From NCBI GenBank assembly GCA_016870235.1, contig VGCB01000153.1, positions 1 to 6,906 of the forward strand: DNA of 6,906 bases, written 5' to 3'. Within the stretch, counting starts at the first letter, position 1. The number at the start of each line of letters is the position of its first letter. The notes beneath the pieces were generated by a model that worked only from the letters and a program-made list of their open reading frames with translations, searched no databases and was not told where the DNA came from. Shown here one piece after another: positions 1-5,428 of the stretch. The position numbers were made by a program, and so were the translations under genes. The DNA is from Actinomycetota bacterium. Lineage in GTDB: Bacteria > Actinomycetota > Thermoleophilia > Gaiellales > Gaiellaceae.

Positions 1-1
1 C

Positions 2-955
2 GTGATCGCGGCGACGCTCTTCTGCGCCGGGCTCGTCTACGCGGCCGTCCGGCTCGACGGCCCGACCGGCGCGTTCGACCGCGCGCTCGACGCCTTCCAC
101 CGGGATCCCGAGGCGACGCCTGACGACCTCTCCGGGAGGCTTCTCTCGGTCTCGGGGCACGGGCGGGCCGACTACTGGCGCGTCGCCGCCGGGATGGTCG
201 CCGACCATCCGCTCCTGGGGGCGGGGGCTGCGACCTTCAACCGGAACTGGCTCGCCGACCGCCCGGTGCCGCACCAGGCGCGCGACGCGCACAACCTCTA
301 CCTGGAGACGGTGGCGGCGCTCGGCCCGATCGGCCTTGCCGTTCTCCTGCTGGCGCTCGCGCCGCCGCTTGTCGCCTTCGGCCGTGTTCGCGGCGACCCG
401 GTCGGGGCGGCGCTCGCGGGCGTGTACGCCGCCTTCCTCGTGCACGCGGCCGTCGACTGGGACTGGGAGATCCCGCTCCTCGCGCTCGGGGGGCTCGTCT
501 GCGGGACAGGGCTCGTCGCGCGCGGACGGGTTCCCGGCGGCCCGACCGCGGTGCGTCTCCCGGGCCCGCTCGTGGTCGGGCTCGGATGTTGCGTCGTCGC
601 GATCGGGCTTGCCGCCCACATCGGCAACAGGGCACTCGCCTCCGCACAGCACGAGCTGGCGACCGGGCGGCCCGAGCGCGCCCTCGCCCGGGCGCGGACG
701 GCCCGGACATGGATGCCGTGGTCGGCCGAGCCCTGGCAGCTGATCGGACAGGCACACCTCGCCGCGGGCCGCGACGCGAAGGCGCGAGCGAGCCTCCTCG
801 AGGCTGCGCGCCGCGACCCGGGAGCATGGTCGACGTGGCTCTCGCTCGCCTCGATCACTCCTTCGAGTGAAGCTGCGCTCGCCCGGGCGGAGGCCCTGAA
901 CCCGCTCTCCTCCACGGTTTCCGAGGTTCGCGAGGCCACCCGTACAGATCCTTAA
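2..955 (+). CDS. O-antigen ligase/polymerase-like membrane protein with TPR-like C-terminus (5' partial)
   Basis: Only the C-terminal 317 residues are visible; the frame is open at the left edge, and full-length relatives have about ten membrane spans, so the true start lies outside. Visible order: end of a membrane segment (1-16); an extracytoplasmic loop with RADYWRVAAGMVADHPLLGAG (55-75) and DAHNLYLET (95-103), the signature loop of the Wzy_C/O-antigen ligase family; hydrophobic segments near 105-127, 134-151, 155-172 and 188-206; a DWDWE motif (152-156); then a soluble Ala/Arg-rich helical tail (209-300) resembling TPR units (for example 242-272). Family members join or polymerise lipid-linked glycans at the outer face of the plasma membrane, so a role in surface polysaccharide assembly is likely; the substrate is unknown. 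The stop is TAA at 953-955. Family call is good; ligase versus polymerase cannot be decided. Confidence 0.85.
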   Translation: MIAATLFCAGLVYAAVRLDGPTGAFDRALDAFHRDPEATPDDLSGRLLSVSGHGRADYWRVAAGMVADHPLLGAGAATFNRNWLADRPVPHQARDAHNLYLETVAALGPIGLAVLLLALAPPLVAFGRVRGDPVGAALAGVYAAFLVHAAVDWDWEIPLLALGGLVCGTGLVARGRVPGGPTAVRLPGPLVVGLGCCVVAIGLAAHIGNRALASAQHELATGRPERALARARTARTWMPWSAEPWQLIGQAHLAAGRDAKARASLLEAARRDPGAWSTWLSLASITPSSEAALARAEALNPLSSTVSEVREATRTDP

Positions 956-978
956 CAGGATCGTCATCGCGTCCTGCC

Positions 979-1003
979 GATGGCCGACTTGACTCGGACC
1001 ATC
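979..1003 (+). terminator. Hairpin downstream of the O-antigen ligase-like gene
   Basis: Arms GATGGCCGA (979-987) and TCGG-A-CCATC (994-1003) pair over 9 bp with one bulged A (998) and a 6-base loop. It begins 23 bases after the stop at 955 and has no T-run after it, so it is at best an unconventional terminator or an mRNA 3' stabiliser. It could equally be a leader structure of the next gene. Confidence 0.3.
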
Positions 1004-1043
1004 CGTTGAGCACACACGTGCCCTGAACGAGGGGAGACACTCG

Positions 1044-1562
1044 ATGAAGGCGAAGGAAGGCGGACGCGCCCGGCGCGTCCTCGGAGTTGCGACGCTCGCT
1101 GCGGCGGTGAGCGCCGTGCTGGTCGCGTTCGGCGGCGTCAACATCACCGGCGCGGTTGCGAGCCTGGCGCAGTACGGCTACGGCAACGACCGGGGCGCCG
1201 TCTCGGGCAAGAAGACGCTCGTCTGCCACAAGGGCAAGACGATCAAGATCTCGAAGAAGGCGCTCGGGAAGCACCTTCGCCACGGCGACGTCGAGGGCCC
1301 GTGCGCGAATGACGTTCGTGTTGCCAAGAAGGCGGCGAAGCTGAAGGCGAAGGCCGAGAAGCGGGCGGCCAAGCTGAAGGCGAAGGCTTCCAAGGCAGAG
1401 GCGAAGGCGGCGAAGCTGAAGGCGAAGGCCGACGAGCTGCAGCGCAAGGGCGTCGGCCCCGCCGTCTCGGACGACGACGATCACGAGCTCGAGGACGGCG
1501 ACGATCGCGACGGCGGCAAGGGCAAGGGCAAGGACAAGGGGAAGGGCAAGGACAAGCGCTAG
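1044..1562 (+). CDS. Exported CHKGK-motif protein with Ala/Lys repeat, acidic block and Lys-Gly tail
   Basis: A 172-residue protein of unknown function. The ATG follows a strong ribosome site (GAGGGGAG, 1029-1036) by 7 bases, which fixes the start. A basic n-region (RARR, 8-11) and hydrophobic stretch (12-42) look like a signal peptide, possibly cut after SLA42, or an anchor. Residues 60-87 hold VCHKGKTI...HLRHGD...GPC, with two Cys (61, 87) and three His (62, 77, 80). I recognise this pattern from extracellular bacterial proteins but know no assigned function. Residues 94-135 are an Ala/Lys helix (15 Lys, 15 Ala of 42) containing AAKLKAKA three times; 143-156 are acidic (10 of 14 Asp/Glu); 159-171 have Lys at every second position. 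The charge blocks suggest binding to polyanions or to each other at the cell surface. It lies 88 bp after the polysaccharide gene, which fits an envelope role but proves nothing. Confidence 0.8.
   Translation: MKAKEGGRARRVLGVATLAAAVSAVLVAFGGVNITGAVASLAQYGYGNDRGAVSGKKTLVCHKGKTIKISKKALGKHLRHGDVEGPCANDVRVAKKAAKLKAKAEKRAAKLKAKASKAEAKAAKLKAKADELQRKGVGPAVSDDDDHELEDGDDRDGGKGKGKDKGKGKDKR
1062..1080. repeat. 19-bp perfect palindrome inside the start of the CHKGK gene
   Basis: GGACGCGCC (1062-1070) and GGCGCGTCC (1072-1080) are exact inverted repeats around C1071, within codons 7-12. In RNA this would be a 7-bp stem with a 5-base loop close to the start codon. It may be a by-product of GC-rich Arg/Ala/Gly codons. 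Confidence 0.4.
1328..1432 (+). repeat. In-frame repeats encoding AAKLKAKA
   Basis: A 30-bp sequence is repeated exactly at 1328-1357 and 1403-1432 (offset 75 bp, 25 codons). A 17-bp core, AAGCTGAAGGCGAAGGC, occurs three times at 1338-1354, 1371-1387 and 1413-1429, spaced 33 and 42 bp. All offsets are multiples of three, so the reading frame is kept. This looks like internal duplication of a short helical unit. Confidence 0.85.
1515..1556 (+). repeat. Seven tandem hexamers encoding the Lys-Gly/Asp tail
   Basis: Seven units of the form G(G/A)(C/G)AAG (GGCAAG, GACAAG, GGGAAG variants) run without gaps and encode GK or DK pairs at the C-terminus of the CHKGK protein. Such a simple repeat could vary in copy number by slippage without breaking the frame. 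Confidence 0.8.
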
Positions 1563-1588
1563 GCCTGCTCAACCCTCGTACGGCATCA

Positions 1589-1616
1589 GGCGAGCGTCCC
1601 ATCCGGGGCGCTCGCC
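1589..1616. terminator. Bidirectional terminator-like hairpin between convergent genes
   Basis: GGCGAGCG (1589-1596) pairs perfectly with CGCTCGCC (1609-1616). The stem extends inward by CCC/GGG (1598-1600 with 1606-1608) with T1597 bulged, leaving a 5-base loop. It starts 27 bases after the plus-strand stop at 1562 and 41 bases beyond the minus-strand stop at 1657, so it could serve both converging units. The plus side is followed only by GTTCGTTC, a weak U-tract, as is common in high-GC genomes. Confidence 0.6.
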
Positions 1617-1656
1617 GTTCGTTCACGGGCGCGCCGCGTTCACAGGCTCGCGGCGG

Positions 1657-2301
1657 TCACGGGCCTCCGGCAGCGAGGACGGCGAGCGCCGCGAGCGGCG
1701 CGTCCGGCTCGTCGCCGTGGCGGAAGAAGTCGTAGACCTCGAGACCCCGCCGGACGAGCGCAGCGTCGGCGTCGACGATGGCGGAGATGGTGTCGGCGGC
1801 CCACGTCAGCTCGCGCCGGCGCAGGTAGCACCAGCCGGCGGCGCCGCTCTCGTCGCCGACCCGCACCCAGTCACGGGTCGCGAGGTGCGGCTCGACGCCG
1901 TCCCAGGAGGGGTCGCGGAGGTCGAGCGCGTAGCGGATCCCCGGGTCGGCGGAGCCGAGCAGGAGCTCGAGCCAGCCGTCGTCCCTCGGCGCCTCGTGCA
2001 CGACGCGGACGCAGCCGAGCGCCGCGCCGAGGGCGCGGACGCGCTCCTCGAAGGCCTCGAGGCGGCGCTCGATCCGGTCGGGCGCCTTCACCGCGAAGCG
2101 GAAGCCCTCGGGCACCTGATCGGCCCAGCGCCGGAACTGCTCCTCCGAGGGCAGGCGGTACTTCGTCGCGTTCAGCTCGACCGCGGGCAGGCGCGCCGCG
2201 TAGAAGGCGAGGAACCCGTCGGGAGCCAGGTCGGCCGGGTAGAACCCCGGACGCCAGGACGGGTACGACCACCCGCTCGTGCCGGCGAGCAGGCGGCTCA
2301 C
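1657..2301 (-). CDS. DUF72 (YecE-like) domain protein
   Basis: A 214-residue DUF72 protein. Family landmarks: GTSGWSYPSWRPGFYP (7-22), VELNATKYRLP (41-51), GFRFAVKAP (66-74), YALDLRDPSW (124-133) and, more loosely, VYDFFRHGD (189-197), where relatives usually have an Asn-rich FNND-type motif. The family has a TIM-barrel-like fold; its biochemical role is not established. The GTG start at 2301-2299 is chosen because it forms a GTGA overlap with the folA stop (2298-2300), with GGAGG two bases upstream, and because homology begins right after it; the frame stays open further upstream, but that sequence is a folA shadow. At 214 residues it is somewhat shorter than the usual 230-270 and seems condensed in the middle, around 95-120. 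Being last in a thyA-folA unit suggests co-expression with folate/dTMP metabolism. Confidence 0.85.
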   Translation of the reverse strand: MSRLLAGTSGWSYPSWRPGFYPADLAPDGFLAFYAARLPAVELNATKYRLPSEEQFRRWADQVPEGFRFAVKAPDRIERRLEAFEERVRALGAALGCVRVVHEAPRDDGWLELLLGSADPGIRYALDLRDPSWDGVEPHLATRDWVRVGDESGAAGWCYLRRRELTWAADTISAIVDADAALVRRGLEVYDFFRHGDEPDAPLAALAVLAAGGP

Positions 2302-2795
2302 GGCCTCCGCCGCCGGTAGTCGACGAACGCGAAGGCGAGGCCCGACTCCGACACGCCCTCCTCGCGGGAGACCTCCGCGAACGCGCTGCGATCCCAGGCC
2401 GGGAAGACGGTGTCGCCGACGACGTCGAGGCCGATCTCGGTGAGGAGCAGGCGGTCGGCCCGGGGGAGCGCGTCTGCGTAGAGAACGGCGCCGCCGATCA
2501 CGAAAACCTCCGCCGCCTCCTGCGCCCGCTCGAGCGCCTCCGCGAGCGAGCCTGCCCGTTCGGCGCCCGCGGAGCCCCACGAGACGTCGCGCGTGACGAC
2601 GATGTTGCGCCGGCCGGGGAGGGGTCGGAACCGCTCGGGCAGGGACTCCCACGTCCGGCGTCCCATCACGACGGGCGCGCCCATCGTCACCTCGCGGAAC
2701 CGCGCCAGGTCCTCGGGCAGGTGCCACGGGATCCCGCCGTCTCGACCGATGACGCCGTTCGCCGCGACCGCGGCCACGAGCGTCACCACGGTCAC
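2298..2795 (-). CDS. folA: Dihydrofolate reductase
   Basis: A 165-residue enzyme of normal length. It reduces dihydrofolate to tetrahydrofolate with NADPH in the cytoplasm, regenerating the cofactor oxidised by thymidylate synthase. Landmarks: [22 protein letters not shown] (6-27); the catalytic acid Asp29 in LPEDL, matching Asp27 of the E. coli enzyme, and Trp24 matching Trp22; the NADPH-binding [10 protein letters not shown] (44-53); [11 protein letters not shown] (58-68); VIGGAVLY (99-106); and [15 protein letters not shown] (118-132). The chosen GTG (2795-2793) forms a GTGA overlap with the thyA stop (2792-2794). Two further GTG codons at positions 3 and 4 are possible but would lose the overlap. 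The 3' end repeats the arrangement with the DUF72 gene, implying translational coupling along the unit. No key residue is missing. Confidence 0.96.
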   Translation of the reverse strand: MTVVTLVAAVAANGVIGRDGGIPWHLPEDLARFREVTMGAPVVMGRRTWESLPERFRPLPGRRNIVVTRDVSWGSAGAERAGSLAEALERAQEAAEVFVIGGAVLYADALPRADRLLLTEIGLDVVGDTVFPAWDRSAFAEVSREEGVSESGLAFAFVDYRRRRP

Positions 2796-3628
2796 ACCGC
2801 GACCGGGGCCCTGATCGCCGGATGGTGGACGTAGCCGGCGACCTCGAAGTCCTCGAACGCGTAGTCGAAGACCGTCGGCGGGCGCCGGAGGAGGCGCAGC
2901 GTCGGGTACGGGTGCGGCTCCCGCTCGAGCTGCGTGCGCGCCTGCTCTACGTGGTTGTCGTAGACGTGGCAGTCGCCGCCCGTCCAGACGAGCTCCCCGA
3001 CGTCGAGGTCGCACTGCTCCGCGAGCATGTGCGTGAGCAGGGCATAGCTCGCGATGTTGAAGGGGACGCCGAGGAAGACGTCGGCGCTTCGCTGGTAGAG
3101 CTGGCACGAGAGCCGCCGCCGCACGCCTGGCCCCTCGGCGGGCGCGACGTAGAACTGGAAGAGCACGTGGCAGGGCTGCAGCGCCATCGCGTCGAGGTCG
3201 GCGACGTTCCAGGCGCTGACGAGGATCCGCCGCGAGTCGGGATCGCGCCGCAGCTGGTCGACGACGCGGGCGATCTGGTCGATCGAGCCGCCGTCCGGGG
3301 TCGGCCAGCTGCGCCACTGGACGCCGTAGACGGGCCCGAGGTCGCCGTTTCCGTCCGCCCACTCGTCCCAGATCGTGACGCCGTGCTCCTGCAGCCAGCG
3401 GACGTTCGCGTCGCCGCGAAGGAACCAGAGGAGCTCGTACGCGATGGACAGGAAGTGCACCTTCTTGGTCGTCACGAGCGGGAACCCGGCGGCGAGGTCG
3501 AACCGCATCTGGTAGCCGAACACGCTGCGCGTGCCCGTCCCCGTGCGGTCGGCCTTCGCGGCGCCCGTCTCGAAGACGTGCCGGAGGAACGTCTCGTACT
3601 GGTCGGAGCGGGTCGCGACGATGCTCAC
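2792..3628 (-). CDS. thyA: Thymidylate synthase (ThyA type)
   Basis: A 278-residue ThyA enzyme that makes dTMP from dUMP, using 5,10-methylene-tetrahydrofolate as both one-carbon donor and reductant. Landmarks: DRTGTGT (27-33) with the phosphate-binding Arg28; the substrate loop FPLVTTKKV (49-57); WDEWAD (87-92); the nucleophile Cys153 in [32 protein letters not shown] (178-198) with Arg180, Asp183 and Asn191; and [10 protein letters not shown] (217-226) with His221 and Tyr223. Compared with the 264-residue E. coli enzyme it has about 7 extra N-terminal residues and about 7 more in the loop at 162-172. The GTG start (3628-3626) is preceded by AAGG at a 7-base spacing, or alternatively by a -10-like hexamer at a leaderless spacing. 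It is first of three overlapping genes with folA and the DUF72 gene. Confidence 0.97.
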   Translation of the reverse strand: MSIVATRSDQYETFLRHVFETGAAKADRTGTGTRSVFGYQMRFDLAAGFPLVTTKKVHFLSIAYELLWFLRGDANVRWLQEHGVTIWDEWADGNGDLGPVYGVQWRSWPTPDGGSIDQIARVVDQLRRDPDSRRILVSAWNVADLDAMALQPCHVLFQFYVAPAEGPGVRRRLSCQLYQRSADVFLGVPFNIASYALLTHMLAEQCDLDVGELVWTGGDCHVYDNHVEQARTQLEREPHPYPTLRLLRRPPTVFDYAFEDFEVAGYVHHPAIRAPVAV

Positions 3629-3634
3629 GTCTCG

Positions 3635-3663
3635 ACCTTAGCGAGGACGCTGGATAGTGTCAG
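3635..3663 (-). promoter_or_regulatory. Candidate promoter, possibly leaderless, for thyA-folA-DUF72
   Basis: On the minus strand CTGACA (3663-3658, five of six to TTGACA) is followed after exactly 17 bases by TAAGGT (3640-3635), which fits the actinobacterial TAnnnT form of the -10 element. Six bases (3634-3629) then separate it from the thyA GTG, so transcription would begin at or next to the start codon. The AAGG in the hexamer could instead be a weak Shine-Dalgarno; the two readings exclude each other for the same transcript. Confidence 0.45.
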
Positions 3664-3686
3664 CCGCGTCGCGCGCCACCAGCGTC
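3646..3686 (-). terminator. Inverted repeat between the BetA-like gene and thyA
   Basis: GACGCTGG (3646-3653) and CCAGCGTC (3679-3686) are perfect 8-base inverted repeats with a 25-base loop. One arm covers two bases of the BetA-like stop codon (3685-3687); the loop contains the candidate -35 of the thyA promoter. It could terminate the upstream gene or be an operator. The large loop and lack of a T-run make a classical terminator unlikely. Confidence 0.3.
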
Positions 3687-5328
3687 AACCCGCGTGGCGA
3701 TGCACCTCGACCTGCTCCGGCGCCAGGGGCGTCGAGCCGAGGATCAGGTCGGCCGCCTTCTCCGCGATCATCATCGTCGGCGCGTAGAGGTTCGCGTTCG
3801 TGACGGCCGGCATCACCGAGGCGTCGACGACGCGCAGGCCCTCGAGCCCATGGACACGCATCGTGGCCGGGTCGACGACCGCCATCTCATCGACGCCCAT
3901 CTTGCAGGTGCACGAGGGATGGAGAGCGGTCTCGGCGTCGCGCCGGACCCAGTCGAGGATCTGCTCGTCGGTCTCCACCTCCGGCCCCGGCGAGACCTCG
4001 CCCCCGTCGTACAGGGCGAAGGCCGGCTGAGAGAGGATCTGGCGCGCGACGCGGATCGCCTCGGGCCACTCGCGCCGATCCTGATCGGTCGAAAGGTAGT
4101 TGAAGCGGAGGGCCGGATGGCGCCGCGGGTCGCGGGAGACGATCTTCACCGACCCGCGGGCGTCGGACGTCATCGGCCCGACGTGCACCTGGTAGCCGTG
4201 TCCCCCCTCCGGCTGCGAGCCGTCGTAGCGGATCGCGACCGGGAGGAAGTGGAACATGAGGTTCGGGTAGGCGACCTCGTCGTTCGAGCGGACGAAGCCG
4301 CCCGCCTCGAAGTGGTTTGTCGCCCCCGGCCCGTCCCGGAAGAAGAGCCAGCGGAAGCCGACCCACGGGCGATTCCGCCACTGGAGCGCCGGCGCCACCG
4401 ACACCGGTTGTGTGCAGGCGTGCTGCACGTACACCTCGAGGTGGTCCTGCAGGTTCTCGCCGACGCCGGGGAGGTCGTGGACGACGTCGATCCCGAGCGC
4501 CCGCAGCTCGCCGGCGTTGCCGACGCCGGAGAGCTGGAGGAGCTGCGGCGAGTTGATCGCGCCGCCGCAGAGGATCACCTCGCGTGCGCGGACGGTCGTG
4601 GGGCCGCCGCGGCCGGCGATCTCGACGCCGACCGCTCTCGTCCCCTGGAAGAGCACGCGGTTGACGAGGGTGCCGCACCGGACCTCGAGGTTCGGCCGTC
4701 GCAGCACGGGGTGGAGGTACGCGCGCGCGGCGCTGAGCCGGCGGCCGCGGTGCACATTGCGGTCGAAGGCGGCGAACCCCTCCTGCCGGCGGCCGTTGAC
4801 GTCGTCGGTCAACGAGTAGCCCGCCTCCTGCACGGCCGCGAAGAAGGCCTGGAAGAGCGGGCTCGTGGCGGGACCGCGCTCGAGGACGAGCGGCCCGTCG
4901 CCGCCGCGGTAGGCGTCGGCGCCCGCGAGGCACGTCTCCATGCGCTTGAAGTACGGAAGGCAGTGCGCGTAGTCCCACGTCTCCATGCCCGGGCCGGCGG
5001 CCCACTTCGCGTAGTCGAGCGGGTTCCCGCGCTGGAAGATCATCCCGTTGATCGAGCTCGAGCCGCCGAGCACCTTGCCCCGCGCGTGGTAGATGCGGCG
5101 CCCGTTCATGAACGGCTCGGGCTCGGACTCGTACCTCCAGTCGTAGAAGCGGCTGCCGATCGGGAAGGAGAGCGCGGCCGGCATGTGGATGAACACGTCC
5201 CACAGTGAGTCCATCCGCCCAGCTTCGAGGACGAGCACGCGCGTCGCCGGGTCGGCGCTCAGGCGGTTCGCGAGCGCGCAGCCCGCCGAGCCGCCGCCGA
5301 CGATGACGAAGTCGTACGGCGCCGCCAC
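3685..5328 (-). CDS. betA: Choline dehydrogenase-like GMC flavoprotein (BetA family)
   Basis: A 547-residue FAD enzyme of the GMC oxidoreductase family, collinear with E. coli BetA, which oxidises choline to betaine aldehyde and passes electrons to the respiratory chain. Landmarks: the dinucleotide fold [10 protein letters not shown] (7-16) with Glu35 at the end of beta-2 (VLVLEAG); GMC signature 1, [15 protein letters not shown] (82-96); signature 2, [15 protein letters not shown] (256-270); [13 protein letters not shown] (286-298); NHFEAGGF (338-345); FHFLPVAI (359-366); and the catalytic pair His470 ([11 protein letters not shown]) and Asn513 (NANLY). Residues around 60-80 and 290-420 track BetA closely, which favours choline over a generic alcohol, though the substrate is inferred. 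The GTG start (5328) has only a weak ribosome site, GTGAG, 6 bases upstream in a small hairpin; the FAD motif begins a few residues in, supporting this start. A non-choline GMC alcohol dehydrogenase is the main alternative. Confidence 0.9.
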   Translation of the reverse strand: MAAPYDFVIVGGGSAGCALANRLSADPATRVLVLEAGRMDSLWDVFIHMPAALSFPIGSRFYDWRYESEPEPFMNGRRIYHARGKVLGGSSSINGMIFQRGNPLDYAKWAAGPGMETWDYAHCLPYFKRMETCLAGADAYRGGDGPLVLERGPATSPLFQAFFAAVQEAGYSLTDDVNGRRQEGFAAFDRNVHRGRRLSAARAYLHPVLRRPNLEVRCGTLVNRVLFQGTRAVGVEIAGRGGPTTVRAREVILCGGAINSPQLLQLSGVGNAGELRALGIDVVHDLPGVGENLQDHLEVYVQHACTQPVSVAPALQWRNRPWVGFRWLFFRDGPGATNHFEAGGFVRSNDEVAYPNLMFHFLPVAIRYDGSQPEGGHGYQVHVGPMTSDARGSVKIVSRDPRRHPALRFNYLSTDQDRREWPEAIRVARQILSQPAFALYDGGEVSPGPEVETDEQILDWVRRDAETALHPSCTCKMGVDEMAVVDPATMRVHGLEGLRVVDASVMPAVTNANLYAPTMMIAEKAADLILGSTPLAPEQVEVHRHAG

Positions 5329-5329
5329 C

Positions 5330-5343
5330 GTCAGCTCACTGAC
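5330..5343 (-). promoter_or_regulatory. Small hairpin over the BetA-like gene ribosome site
   Basis: On the minus strand GTCAG (5343-5339) pairs with CTGAC (5334-5330) around a TGAG loop, ending one base before the GTG start. The best Shine-Dalgarno candidate, GTGAG (5339-5335), lies in the loop and edge of this hairpin. A five-pair stem is short, so this may be chance. Confidence 0.25.
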
Positions 5344-5350
5344 CCCGCCA

Positions 5351-5410
5351 GAAACTCAAGGCGAATATCATAAGGAATATCCAAGGAAAAAGAGTATCCA
5401 AATAACGTTT
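5351..5410 (-). promoter_or_regulatory. AT-rich control region with -10-like TATGAT and three direct repeats
   Basis: Only 20 of these 60 bases are G or C, against about 70% around it. On the minus strand TATGAT (5372-5367) matches the -10 consensus at five of six positions and would start a leader of about 30 bases before the GTG at 5328; no good -35 stands 16-18 bases upstream. Three direct repeats precede or overlap it on the same strand: TGGATACTC (5400-5392), TGGATATTC (5383-5375) and TGATATTC (5370-5363). They could be regulator sites controlling the BetA-like gene. Confidence 0.5.
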
Positions 5411-5428
5411 GAGCTACGCTCAAACGTT
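5404..5428 (-). terminator. Perfect hairpin overlapping the MttB-like gene stop codon
   Basis: AACGTTTGAGC and GCTCAAACGTT form an 11-bp perfect stem (5404-5414 with 5418-5428) with a 3-base loop. On the minus strand the first arm contains the last codons and the TGA stop (5422-5420) of the MttB-like gene, and the second arm is followed by an AT-rich stretch that includes TTTTT (5391-5387). This looks like a terminator for the MttB-like gene, but the T-run begins about 12 bases after the stem rather than at once. Confidence 0.5.

Noticed and set aside
989..1017. Promoter upstream of the CHKGK gene, based on TTGACT at 989-994
   Set aside because: No TAnnnT-like hexamer lies 16-18 bases downstream (the sequence there is ACACAC), and the TTGAC lies in the loop of a hairpin. 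Not enough for a promoter call.
1044..1562. HU- or histone H1-like nucleoid protein, because of the Ala/Lys-rich region
   Set aside because: There is no HU or H1 core domain, and the N-terminus looks like an export signal followed by a Cys/His module, which argues against a cytoplasmic DNA-binding protein.
2302..2727. N-terminal extension of the DUF72 frame up to an upstream start (356 codons in all)
   Set aside because: The extension is an Arg/Gly/Pro-rich shadow of folA. DUF72 homology starts right after the GTG at 2301, which also forms the GTGA overlap.
2796..3362. N-terminal extension of the folA frame into thyA
   Set aside because: Arg-rich shadow translation of thyA; DHFR homology begins directly after the GTG at 2795.
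2822..3787. A 321-codon plus-strand frame opposite thyA
   Set aside because: It is a mirror of the highly conserved thyA coding sequence, runs past both ends of the gene, and shows no family motif or ribosome site.
3694..5208. A 504-codon open frame on the plus strand opposite the BetA-like gene, and a 438-codon minus frame within it
   Set aside because: Translations are low-complexity (Val/Arg/Glu/Asp- or Arg/Pro/Gly-rich) with no recognisable domain; the BetA frame explains the region fully. Long antisense frames are expected at this GC content.
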